A stretch of 64,000 nucleotides of DNA, taken from contig NC_051090.1 in assembly GCF_901709675.1 (NCBI RefSeq), positions 3,622,342 through 3,686,341 of the forward strand, given 5' to 3'. The translations under genes were made by a program, and so were the position numbers. The notes below the pieces were generated by a model. It had not been told where the DNA came from and did no database searches. It was given only the letters and a program-made list of their open reading frames with translations. Positions within the stretch are counted from its first letter, which is position 1. Each line of letters opens with the position of its first letter. This document shows positions 13,701 through 30,500 of the stretch, piece after piece. This stretch comes from Syngnathus acus. Taxonomy: Eukaryota; Chordata; Actinopteri; Syngnathiformes; Syngnathidae.

Positions 13701-16700
13701 GGTTAAGATCCGGAGCCACTTTCAAGTGACAGCCAGAGTTTGCATATGTCCATGTATTACACACACATAGTGCTGCTGCCTCTTTTAAGAAGCATGGTGG
13801 GCCAGGCGCTCAGCTGCTTCTATAACGGGGAAATCTTAGCAGATCCCCGAGGGGGGTCGGCTGGAGCGGGGCCACATCGGGCTTGATGCCATAATGGTAT
13901 TATTGCCCCAGGGGACAAAAGAGAGAGGCTCGTCTTTGAAACCTGACGCCTGTATTCAGGGCATTCCTTGCCTTTCTCATCTGCTCCTCATTACCTTGAT
14001 CACGACGAGACAATGGGTGTCAAACCGGAGCCCCCGTGTGAACGATCTTTGCAACACTTAGCGTGGAGTTCTCCTTTGTATGTTAACTTGATAAGACTCA
14101 AGCAGAGGTGGCCAAAAGTACCCGTGCACTCAAAACGAAAAGGTTCAGATCAGGTCATGTGCTCTCCGATAAAGATACAAAGCTGATTAGCATCCAAGAG
14201 CTAGCCACAGCCCAGCAGATAAGCGCTACGAGACTAACAATGGGGCTCGGCGTGACAATAAACTATTGATAGCTCATGAGGTGGCCTTGAGTGCTTCTCT
14301 CTCTCTCATTCACTTATTCGCCCCCACCCCACTAAAATTCAGTCTGTTGGTCGTCATTAGGCCAAACAAAGGAACTCCGAGATGCATCAAAAGGCTTATT
14401 GTCCTCTGTGAAACAGTGAAAAGTCCCAACCCCCCCCCTGCACCCCAAACATAGCATCTCTAAATCCACACAAAACACACACACACACACTCATAGAGAG
14501 GATTGTAACCGGCCGCGTATAAGCGAAAGTGACAGACAAGAGAGGCCTGTGTACCAGCAGGGAGGCCCAGGCTGGGACAGCATGGTGCACCACAAGCATG
14601 CACGAGGACCGCAGCTTGCTATCTGGTGAGCGCCGCTGCGCTAGAAGGACTAAACGTGCATAGATAGGCTGCTACTTCTCATATCACGCAGCTTGATCGA
14701 CACAAATGTCTTCATTAATCTATTTCAACCCCTCCTAAAAAAACGCCCCAATGCTATCGTTTAGCCCTTCGATGGCATTTCCCATTATGTGTTAGCGTTA
14801 AGCTAACAGACTTTAAGGCAGATTGTGCCACTTGTACTAGAGTATGTGTAAACTCACACAGAGTGTTTAAAATAAAAAAAAAGCCTCGAAAGCTTCCCAG
14901 CCCTTATTTTTCTGTGGGAGTAACAACATTCTAAGCTCGCCAAGATCCCGCACAGGCAATTAAAAACTCAAACGCACACAAACACAAACACACGGAAGTT
15001 TATAGTGAGGCGCTGAGGTGTAATTGCACACTTATCCAAATAAGCGCTCGCAAGTGTGTTTACCTGAGAGGACTGTAATCATAAATGGTCGTAAAGAGGA
15101 TTGTTGGACAACGGTAAAAAGTGCGCTGTAAAACGTCAACTGAGACACTACGAGCATCACGAGATGCTCAACTTGTCGCCACGGGAACCACAAAGGACAG
15201 ATGTTCTGCTCCCTTGCAGCCAGGGCCTGCATAGATGAAAACTAAATTATGAAAAAATCATATGAGACTGAGGCACGGGATGATGTTCCTGATTTTGTTT
15301 TTTCTAATTATTTGTCAAATATTTGTCTTCAGTTTCTGTGCAGCAAAATGGACTGGTAGTTGCGGACTATTGCTTCAGACTACATCTAATGACAGCTCTG
15401 CGTACCCATAAAGCCCATGGAACAGACACACACACACACACACGCACACTCTCACACCTCTAATAGCAGCCTTTGGCAGACACACACACACTCCAGGGGT
15501 TCCATCATTTTAGTCGGGCGACACTCCAGACGGACCAGTGATGGAATACGATGCCACACGCACAATGAGCTAAACGTAAACACGCAAATATAAATATCAC
15601 CGTCTGCATATTTTGGTTCCCGACGATTGCTGCGGCAAAAAAGTCGGCACGCGGTCGCTATATGCGTCTATTTCCTCGCTCAACTTTAAAAATAAATTGA
15701 AACGCACATCAACCTTCCTGTTATCTTTGTTAGCTGCAACAAGATGGCTCCTGGCTCAATTTTGAGTCATTGAAGTTGAGGTCACCAGTTTAGGTTAGAA
15801 GTCCACTTTTTGTTCAGGCAGCCAGACGTTGAACAGGATTTGTGGTAAGCAAACTGGATGGAGTGACTGAGCCCCAAGCTTGGAAGCAAAGCAAGCAACA
15901 AACTCCATCAAAGGTCAATCCAACCTCAAAGTGTGTCAGTGAACGTAGCTTATCAAGTTGTCGCTGGGTTCTGTCAAGCCAAGCCACTTCTCCCAAAACT
16001 CCCGCCCGAGACGCACAAGGCCAAACAACCCACTCGCAGTCACAGCACGCCTCTGACGACATCATCGCGTGCCCTTTGCTTCACTCCCAAAATGACACCA
16101 GATGTCACATCAAGAGCGCTTTGGTCAGATGAAGAATTTGAGAATTTACAGGAAATATTTGCGGGGCCCGGCTCGGGATTGAAGTGGCCGACGAGCCCGA
16201 GAGGTTAAAGCTATCCGGCTTTAATGAGCGGCGCCGCGTGACTGCTTGCATTGCAACGGCGAGCTAATGGTGGAAAAGGTGGGTGGGGTGAGGGCTCTAT
16301 TAGGTTAATGTCCCCGGGGAAACTCCTCGGAGCTAAAAGGCTGAACCGCACTTACTAATTTCCCCGTATATCACTCATCAAAGCGCCCGACGCCTTTTGG
16401 CCGAGGGAAACTGAGCGAGCCTCATGTTTTGATATATCAAGCAACCGTCAGTCCAATGTTGACTTAGAATGTCACTCAGTCGCATAGAGGCAGACGCCTC
16501 CCCAAAAAAAGAAAAAAAAAATCCCATTTGCAAATTAATCAATTTCCTTGGTGGAGGTAACATACTGTATTTAAATCCTTCCATCTGACAATGCAATGTC
16601 GCAACTAGCGTTCCCATTTTTGTGTAATTGCAGAGCCAAACAGAACCCCAGGCCACTTATAATACCAAAAAAGCCGACCCAAAAAAATAAGAACTGGACG

Positions 16701-18476
16701 GAAGCTTGCGAAGCCAGGTTCTGTGAGTGCGTGTGTTCATCCTGCTGTGTTTATGCATCATTAGCAGCTTTGATTACCAGAAGCGAAGAAAAAAAAAAAA
16801 GTCCCTTTTTGAAGGGTGTGATTATGGGGTACCTCAGATGTTCTTTTCGCCTGAGGTTGTGTTGCTAGACATTTAAAAAAAAAAAAAAAGGGTGATTGTG
16901 TCACACTTTTCACACTGGCAGATGGTCTCCGTCAATGTATAGCGTACGCCTTTTCATTCAACTATCTGAGGCCCTTCACACACCCACATTCCTTGACCCG
17001 CACCCCACCTTTGTTTAAGCCCCGCCCCCCTCTTCCAACACCCCTCTTGTCCCACTAAAAATGGGCCAACCAATCGCCACGGGGCAGCCAGACATCATTT
17101 AACATAACAAAAGAAATGTGGCCATTTGTGTGTTGTGATAACATTTGATTTTCTTTTCCAAACTCTGTTCAAGCATTCTCTGACACGCAAAATGACTTTT
17201 TGTAGCTAGAAAATGTTATCCGACTGCCGCAAAAACAAAATAATAAAGGTGTTACCCTTGGACTGGCATTAGAGTTAAACTCAAAGTTAGTTTTGACATC
17301 ATTTGACATCATTTGAGTGGGAATTAGACTACGAAATGATGTCATTTTTTTTTTTTTTGGAACACCCTCGGGACACAAAGCATGTGTGAATGTGTGTGTG
17401 GGTTCTTCACTCTTTACAAGTCGAGGAAGTCAGTGTTGCCAGGAAATTTGTTTCATGTGCGCTTGGAAGCGCTCTTCTGCGTGTTTTTTCTCTCTCTCTT
17501 TTTTTTTTTTTACAAGTACAGATGAAACACTTAAAACCTCTTAGGGAGGAAAACAACTTTGCGTGCATCTCTGACAAGGCAGTAAAAAAAACGTGTGGCA
17601 TCTCTCGATTGCTCGTGTCACATGTTTGGCTACTACATGCCTTTTCCGTGGCGTGCTTTTTTGGCGGTGCGACAGGCACCTGCTGTTTCGGACGCACGGT
17701 CCTCCGCCTTGGATCCGAGAGGCATTCCATTCGTGCCGCAACACATGCTTAAGCAATTATTAGGCACAGGGCCGCGCGCAAAGAGGGGGCGAGACGGAGT
17801 ACTTTGGACAACAGGTGAAATTGAGCGCAGCTTCTTCCAGCAAGAGAGGCAAAGTGAAGGCTACCGGAGATTAAAAAGTAAAAGGGCAAGCCAATAAAGC
17901 TCCTCTGATATGCATAGCAAACATCAATTGTGATTTAACAGTGTCAAATAGACAAAAAGTCAAAGTAGTAGCAGAATCAACCACACAAACATCTTTTTTT
18001 TGGGGGGGGGGGGGTCAAGTTGAGGGGGCATAAGAGTTGGAAGGGGGTGGGGGGGCAGTGCTATTTAAAGGACGGGTCACAACACTTCAAAACATTTATG
18101 TTCAACGGAAACACATTGTGACAAGGAAAACAAGATATATGAAATAAGTGGTCATATGTGTAAATGCGTTGACAGCAGTGAGGAGAGGGAAAAAAACGGT
18201 CTATTATTTACAATGCATTTTTACGCTTCTGTTGCACTGGAGCTGCATGATAAGACATTACAGCACATATACTTTGAGAAACGATAAGCTTTATGATTGA
18301 CAGCCGTTACAAAGCACAAAGTGATATTCAATTCACTCACCAAGTAGCAGACAGAAGATGTCCAGTGCAACCAGAAGCTTCCTCTTGCGGTTGTCGACAC
18401 CGTTGTTGTTTAACGTGGAGCTTCCCCCGTTCCTTGTCTCTTGTGCCATGGCTTTCTCATACGTATACTTTTGCAT
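1757..18476 (-). CDS. plpp3: Phospholipid phosphatase 3 (lipid phosphate phosphohydrolase 3)
   Basis: Integral membrane phosphatase that dephosphorylates lysophosphatidate, phosphatidate, sphingosine-1-phosphate and ceramide-1-phosphate with its active site outside the cell. Coding exons in gene order: 18341-18476, 8668-8825 (2a) or 9074-9228 (2b), 6750-6842, 6492-6679, 6301-6358, 4245-4421, 1757-1885. All have GT-AG borders and matching phases, giving 312 residues with exon 2a (human about 311). The three LPP catalytic motifs are intact: KVSVGRMRP (about 148-156), SGH (197-199) and [12 protein letters not shown] (244-255). The C-terminus [12 protein letters not shown] is diagnostic of PLPP3 rather than PLPP1 or PLPP2. 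The start is the only upstream Met ([10 protein letters not shown]), matching human MQNYKYDKAI. The mammalian RGD motif and the nearby N-C-S sequon are both replaced. Family, synteny with prkaa2 and phase closure make the call firm. Confidence 0.95.
1886..4244 (-). other. plpp3: plpp3 last intron
   Basis: A 2.4-kb intron between exons 6 and 7. It holds simple-sequence tracts, including a (GAT)n run at about 3946-3974 and short TG runs near 2656 and 3296. The short open frames in it resemble no protein I know. Confidence 0.7.
3946..3974. repeat. (GAT)n trinucleotide microsatellite
   Basis: A run of GAT/ATG units with one AAT interruption, intronic in plpp3. Confidence 0.85.
4422..6300 (-). 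other. plpp3: plpp3 intron 5
   Basis: A 1.9-kb intron. It holds a TTTA microsatellite next to exon 6 and a GC-richer stretch at about 5240-5690 where long chance open frames occur. No coding similarity is recognised. Confidence 0.7.
4548..4628. repeat. (TTTA)n tetranucleotide microsatellite
   Basis: About 20 tandem TTTA units with two ATCT variants, continuing into AT-rich sequence to about 4710. It explains the low-complexity open frame there. Confidence 0.9.
6843..8667 (-). other. plpp3: plpp3 intron between exon 2a and exon 3
   Basis: A 1.8-kb intron that contains the MITE at 8312-8581. Otherwise unique noncoding sequence. Confidence 0.7.
8312..8581. mobile_element. Non-autonomous DNA transposon (MITE), 270 bp
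   Basis: Terminal inverted repeats GGCAGAGATGGGA at 8312-8324 and TCCCATCACTGCC at 8569-8581 match at 12 of 13 positions. Both sides are flanked by TACT (8308-8311 and 8582-8585), a likely 4-bp target duplication. The interior is rich in AAGTCTCAAGTC-like units, as in dispersed fish repeats. There is no transposase frame. The superfamily is not assigned. Confidence 0.7.
8668..8825 (-). CDS. plpp3: plpp3 exon 2a, canonical alternative second exon
   Basis: Encodes the end of the first membrane segment and the first extracellular loop, residues about 46-98 ([20 protein letters not shown] and onward). It is the version matching human PLPP3. Length is 158 nt, start phase 1, end phase 0. The acceptor has a long pyrimidine tract ending TTTTGTAG and the donor is GTAAGT. 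It lies 248 bp downstream of exon 2b in transcription order and has identical phases. Confidence 0.92.
9074..9228 (-). CDS. plpp3: plpp3 exon 2b, mutually exclusive duplicate of exon 2
   Basis: A second intact copy of the first-loop exon, 155 nt, with the same start phase 1 and end phase 0. It begins [20 protein letters not shown] and shares PYQRGFYC, the D-S-x-x-x-YP spacing and a following K with exon 2a. It adds an N-S-T glycosylation sequon absent from 2a. The acceptor is TAG directly after a TG dinucleotide run and the donor is GTAAGT. Using both copies, or neither, breaks the frame, so they must alternate. PLPP1 is known to have a comparable exon pair. No stop or splice defect is visible, so I read it as functional. 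Confidence 0.85.
9459..9525 (+). repeat. Dispersed teleost repeat tail ending in (TGGA)n
   Basis: Reads TCATCTGGGATAGACTCCAG, then a GAGGACAAGCG-like core, then AAAATGGATGGATG. This is the very common fish repeat 3' tail of the form 'gggataggctccagc ... gaggataagcgg ... aaaatggatgg'. A diverged second copy sits at 47610-47660. Confidence 0.65.
12684..12817 (-). mobile_element. hAT-type MITE, short copy (134 bp)
   Basis: Flanked by a perfect 8-bp direct repeat ACTTACAG (12676-12683 and 12818-12825), the target-site length of hAT elements. The ends are CAAGAGTGCCAAAC and, inverted, CATAGGTGTCAAAC. The interior shares 'ggccacataaaatgatgtg' and 'tatctggcccccgggcc' with the copy at 20537-20847, in opposite orientation. 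No transposase is encoded. Confidence 0.85.
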
Positions 18477-24721
<6,245 letters not shown>

Positions 24722-27230
24722 GAGGAGCGGAAGACAATCAGTCTCGATGTCAAAAGCCAGCCGAGATCAAGACAGGACCTGAAAGGGGAGGCAGTAAATC
24801 TTCACTTGACAAGACGGCAAAGGTCACGAAAAAGGAGACGACCTACCATCTCTTTTCAACTGCTGGAACAACGCTTCGTCCTGTTGCTGATCAGAGGTCA
24901 GTGTGGTGTCCGGCGTGGATTCCTTTCTGTATTCAATATGGAAAAGGCTGTTATCCGTGTATATTGGAGTCATATCACAGTCACAATATGTAGCTGAACA
25001 GACAAAATATTATTCAGATTGCTATTTATTTTTTTGGAGAGAGAGATTATTTTTAGGGCATTGATCGCATTATTTAAAGGATTTTTATTCTCATTGACCC
25101 GCCATACAAATTTCCTCCAGCTGCCTTAAAGAAATACAAACGACTACTTAGGTATGTGCGTGCGTATCACTGATGTTATTTTTACGAATGTATATTTTGG
25201 AGGAAAGTTGGCTCAAGTTGAATCATCCTCTTATTTTCAAGAATGTACTGTTGTCTTTCTGCTGTGGTCAGTTAACCCGTATGTGTGACTTGTTTCTCAT
25301 CGACACTGTTTATGGGCCAGTGTGACCCGCAAAAAGTTTGGGGAAAAGAAAAGGAACAAAACAAGGCTAACAGAGCATGTTTAATCCGGCTTTGACCCAC
25401 AACACTGTTACAGACTGTTCAGTCAACATTTATTATTTAAAAGTTGATAAATATGTATTACCATTATTATTTACAATTTTATATGGGTCATTTTGACCTG
25501 GTGGTGTTAATTATCAAAACAAACAAATACATAGTAAAATAAAAACACCATGTAAAATGGTTACTACCTAGCCGATCAATATTTAATATTTCGTTGAAAT
25601 TTTATTGTATTTTTAAATTTTATTAATTTATTCGTTTAAACCAATACGACGACGAATGAACCAAAATCAGTGTGTACATGTAAATGCATTTAAAGCGTGA
25701 CTTGTGTGTAGCGCCAGTTGGCAGCAGGTGGCGCCATAACACCATTTTAGCCAATCTTGAATCAAATTCAATTGGTAAGGGCAATGAACAGTAAGTAATA
25801 CAATTCAAAATGCCCTCCTTTGTGTTTTCTATTTTATTATTATATGTTGTATAATTACTTTGTGTCATAGAAACATTAAGGAGAAATGAAATGGTCAGTC
25901 AAAAATAATGTACTGTATAAATACTCCACTTAGTCCTCATAATGCACTTATAGAATTTTTGTTTGTAGCATTTTTTTTTTTTTTTATTCAAAGGGGCATT
26001 GCTCCATAGTAACTAATTCTAAAAAAAAAAAAAATCATTATTCACCCCATAATTGCAATTTCGTCTGTTGATTGGTATTTTGTTTCAGGAGTGACCCCCA
26101 TCCTCCTTCAGATAATTTATCACGCAGCTCATAATTAATTAAAACACATGAAGCCATTTATTGATATTTTTTGTGGCGTTCGGGGAAATCCGGCACGCCT
26201 GCACCGGAAGGCACTTGCTACTGTATTTGCAATTTGCCGACAACGATAAATAAGCAACATCGGCATTTTCCCTTTGAGGCTGCGTACGTGACATCTGTAT
26301 GCAAAAATCGGTGGCATGCTAGCCATGTTCAAAAGGTATGAAATTAGCATGTGTGTAAAACTGAAGGACACACACGCCCGAGGGCCTGAAATCAAACATT
26401 GTACCAAAAGTGACTGTCCTTGTTTTGTTACCACACTGTGTGTGTGCGTGTGTGTGTACACTGTTCCTACCTGATTGTGAAAGCTTTGGAGTGATCTCGT
26501 TATGCACTGCATGGAATCGCTGTTATGATATTTTTGCACTTTAATGAGTATATATTGAGAAAAGAAAATGATGACAATAAACGAACAAATGTTAGAGGTG
26601 GTGTGTTAATTGATATTCTCACACACTTTGTTAGAGAGAAGGTCTCGGAAGGTGCCTAAATGAAGGTAAACACAATGACGTTTCGGGATGGCGTTTAAAA
26701 TCACCAGTCACCATCAGTGTTTTTAAACAATATTCATCATGGACTAAATAATAGGCGCACTCCCATAATCTAAACCAGCAATCTAAACTAAATTGTGATA
26801 TTTTAAGTACATGCCCGATTGTCGGGTATCTCTTATCCTGACTGATTATCATGTCGCCTGGGGTGTGTTTAAAGCAGGCCGCACGCGTGCCTAATTTTCT
26901 TTTTCCCCCCCTTCCAATCAAAGTCAGCAAAGGTTGACTCGTCTCATATTTCCTCATAGGCTAAAACACTGCAGACTGGTAAAGGCTCGAAAGGGACCTG
27001 CAAGTTCATCCGATCGTGGTTATGAATCGGTTCGCAACACAAAGTCCAAAAGCAGGTCCACTCTCTTGTGAGTCCACTTGATTTAAAAACAAAAAAAAGG
27101 TGAAGGTGTCACAGTGTGATGAAAGGCCACCCTCTGCTGCAAAACAAACAGATAATAGAAAATATGAAATCACTTCTGGTGACATCCTCAGCAGCAGTGA
27201 TTTGGATGCATCCTCACCCGTCTTCCTCTT
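24722..27230. other. Convergent 3' region of prkaa2 and fyb2
   Basis: AT-rich noncoding sequence between the two stop codons. It must hold both 3' UTRs. Plus-strand AATAAA signals lie at 25538-25543 and 26576-26581. On the minus strand ATTAAA (26540-26545) and AATAAA (26157-26162) could serve fyb2, in which case the two UTRs overlap. No exon is recognised. Confidence 0.6.
25538..26581 (+). terminator. Candidate prkaa2 polyadenylation signals
   Basis: Canonical AATAAA at 25538-25543 (about 0.8 kb past the stop) and 26576-26581 (about 1.85 kb past it). Mammalian PRKAA2 has a long 3' UTR, so both are plausible. Usage is unknown. Confidence 0.4.
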
Positions 27231-27477
27231 CTACTCGCTATCGTCGGCGTAGAGTTCCGGAGGCGGTAAAATGAGCAGATCGGGATATTCGAAATCCATT
27301 GCATGAGGCCTGGGGGGGGGGGGGGTGTTGGTTACTTCCAAAATGTAATATGATATTGTTATAGTCTAATATTTATCATGAAATGTAGTTATTGCAATAA
27401 ATAAATAAATAAATAAATTTCTAATTACAGTCACGCTACAACATAGAAAGAGGGCAAATACAAGATGACTGAATTTT

Positions 27478-27522
<45 letters not shown>

Positions 27523-30500
27523 TTACTGCTGAATGGGACGTTGGCTTCCAAACACAAACCCTGAGAAGCAAGTCAAGCTGCGTTAGTTGGTAAATGGAAG
27601 AGCGTTTCTTGACACTGTCAGTGAGCTTTACTCAAACTTAATTCATTAAAAAATAATGTGAATAAGGATTGGCCTTTGAATAGCAAAAATCTGATTGGTT
27701 GACGGTCATAGAATAAAAAAAATAAAAAAATTCTGGATAAAATGGCATTGCCCTATAATAAACATTTTCCCTGAAAAACCTGTCCATGAGACCCAATTTT
27801 TCTGAGGTTTCTGTTTCTGCAACAGATAAATAAACCTGAATTCTGTCTTAACCAAAAGACACTTTTTGCGTTTTTGTGGAAACGATTGAAAAAAAGCTCT
27901 CTCTCCCTCTCTGAGGAACATGAGCGCTCCTCTTTAAAACAAGTTGGCCTTTGTCATGTTTTTTTACCGCATCACATCAAATGCAACTTTTCAAATAGTT
28001 GGGATCTATTCATGCGTCGCGACTCAACCTGAGATAAAAGGTCAACCTCAGTGCTCCTGCAGTCAGAATTTCTTCATGTGTCAAACTTTGCACATTGTTA
28101 GCATTCATTTTGTTGCGTTTGAGTCAAGACTTACTTGTTTCTGGTTCCGAAGTGCTGCTATAAAAAAATACAGACAAAAAAATAAACACAAGCTGTGTGT
28201 GTTATCACATTGCGATACTTTACATTGTGGCATAAAGCCTACCTGGCAGTTGGCTGTTCCGCTTTGGGTGCATGGAAAAATGTTGCCAACTTTTGAAGCG
28301 CTTCATTCTTGGCTCTGCAACAAATTTTTTTTTTTTACAGATCATACGCATGATACATATAAATCAGACTAGTCAGTGTAAAAGTGAGCGGTGAACTCAC
28401 TGGCCGCCTGCGTGGAGGTCATTGCGACTGTGGTGGTGGCTAACGTTGAAGTCAGCGTTTCCTTTGAGGGAGCCAAAGACAGAACTGTCAGTAAACTCTG
28501 TGTGGTGGACCGCTAGTAAACGCAATGCATGCTGGGATTAGCTTTAAGTACAATAATGCTACTATTTTCCTACAAAAAAAACAAAGGCTGGAACGGATTA
28601 CCGGCATTTCCATTCTTTGAATGGTGCAAGATGATTTGAGATACAAACATTTTGAGTTACGAGCATGGTCTTGGAACAAATTAAACTCTTATCCCAGGGC
28701 ACCACTGTATACGAAATACAAGAAATATTGTTACCCAAGTCTGGCATGGAGCGGTTCTTGCTCCTATGATAAAGACACATGAAGGGGGCGGGGCATGAGT
28801 GAAAGCAGCAGCAACAACAACACAGTCTTTGTCATCGTATCATTATTTGAACGTGAACTCACAATGGCGCCTGTGGGTACGCGGTGTCTGTCGGGGAGAT
28901 TGCATCGTCGTCATCAACGGTCCATTCCTCGCTGTCGTCCGAGACTAGAAAACATCAAATTTGTTCCCGGTGACTCTCATATATAGTCAAAGAGCAAGAC
29001 GAAGAAAACACTTACAGCTCTCGGACGGTTGCGGGTACTGGTTGGAAATGCCGGAAGGGGAAATGGCAGAATCATGAAAATCCGACCGAGGTACAGACAC
29101 ACTGGAGGAGTCACAGAAAGGGATGGTTTTATATTTCAACTGAGTTTTCATGGTTGACCCACACATACCTAGTGTCCGCTTCCACTGGGGTGCTCATGCG
29201 AGTGGCGGACGTGTTCCTCCCCAGCTCCAGCATTTCCTTGATGTCCAGGTCCACATGGTCCACCGCTACGTAGCCGTCTGAAGAAACCAAAACAACACCA
29301 TCAAGATTCCATTTGGCACCTTTAAATGTGCTGTGACTCACAGTTGTTTGTGAAGTTCCTCGCCAACCATTTTCCTTTTGGGCAGTTGGTGGTGCGAATG
29401 ATGCTGATGTCGTCGCCCTTCTGGACGGGCAGGTCGTCCTTGCGTCCTTTGGTTGTTACGGTAACCTTCGCTCGGTACATGGCCTCCTCGGAACCTGTGA
29501 TCTAAAGCAGATATTTCATTACATTGATGCGCTGGGCTTAAAGTTGACATACGGAAATAAGGAAAATATAGGTCTGATGAGAAAGAAAGAAGGTAAGAAA
29601 AGAAAGTAGAAAGAGGGCAATATTTGCAGCAAGTCCCCTCCCATCTCAGTCGCTCGAGCTGGAGGAATGAATCCCGACAGGTTTGGAGGCCGCCAACTTC
29701 CGGCCGCCTTCAGCTCACCTTGAATTTCTTTCTGATCTCGTTCTCGCGCTTCTCCTGCTCCTTCAGCTCTTTCTTCTCCCGCTCTTGCTTTTCCTTCAGT
29801 TCCTTCTTCTCCTTTTCCAGCCGCTGCTTCTCTCGCTTCTTCAACTCCTTGTCGTCGGGCCCCTCGGCCGCCAACGCGACCTTCTTGTCCCTTCTGTTAA
29901 ATTCAATAAGTTGAGTCATAAAAACAAAATAATGAAATAAAAAAAGACAGAAATAAAAACATTATAAACAAAATAAACAACAAACATCAAATATTTAAAA
30001 ATAGTAAATCAAAGTTACATTTTATTATTATTATAATGCAGATAAAATAAAACAAAAAACAATTTCAAAGAATAAAAAGGAATTACTAATAATTATTATT
30101 AATTATTATAATTTTGATAATAACAAGAAATACAAAGACTATTCTAAAATAAAAATAATAAGGGGCCGGCCTTACTTTCCAAACAAGCTTGCCTTATTAT
30201 TGCCTTCATTCTGCAAAAGACAAAAAACATTGTTGGCTTAATTCAGTTTACATCTCACGGTGACACTCACTGGCAGATAATCAAAACTTATCGAAACAAA
30301 TCCACTTACATATTCCTGCATGCTTTCGGCGTATGGATCTGTGGAAAAAGAGCCGTCATTTCATTTTTCTTAGCTCCAAAATACCTTGACAATCATTGTA
30401 CCCCGCCCGCTCAGTTTTAAGCTCTCACACTACTCAGTGAGATCTTTGACTTCTTACTTTTTGGAGGTCCTTTCTTCTTCTTCCCCACTTCCGTCTTTGC

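Larger units (their letters stand above)
9229..18340 (-). other. plpp3: plpp3 intron 1
   Basis: A 9.1-kb intron, the longest in the gene. It contains a LINE/SINE-type 3' tail (9459-9525), a hAT-type MITE (12684-12817) and several CA runs (for example about 13420-13440 and 15427-15445). No open frame here resembles a known protein. Confidence 0.7.
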
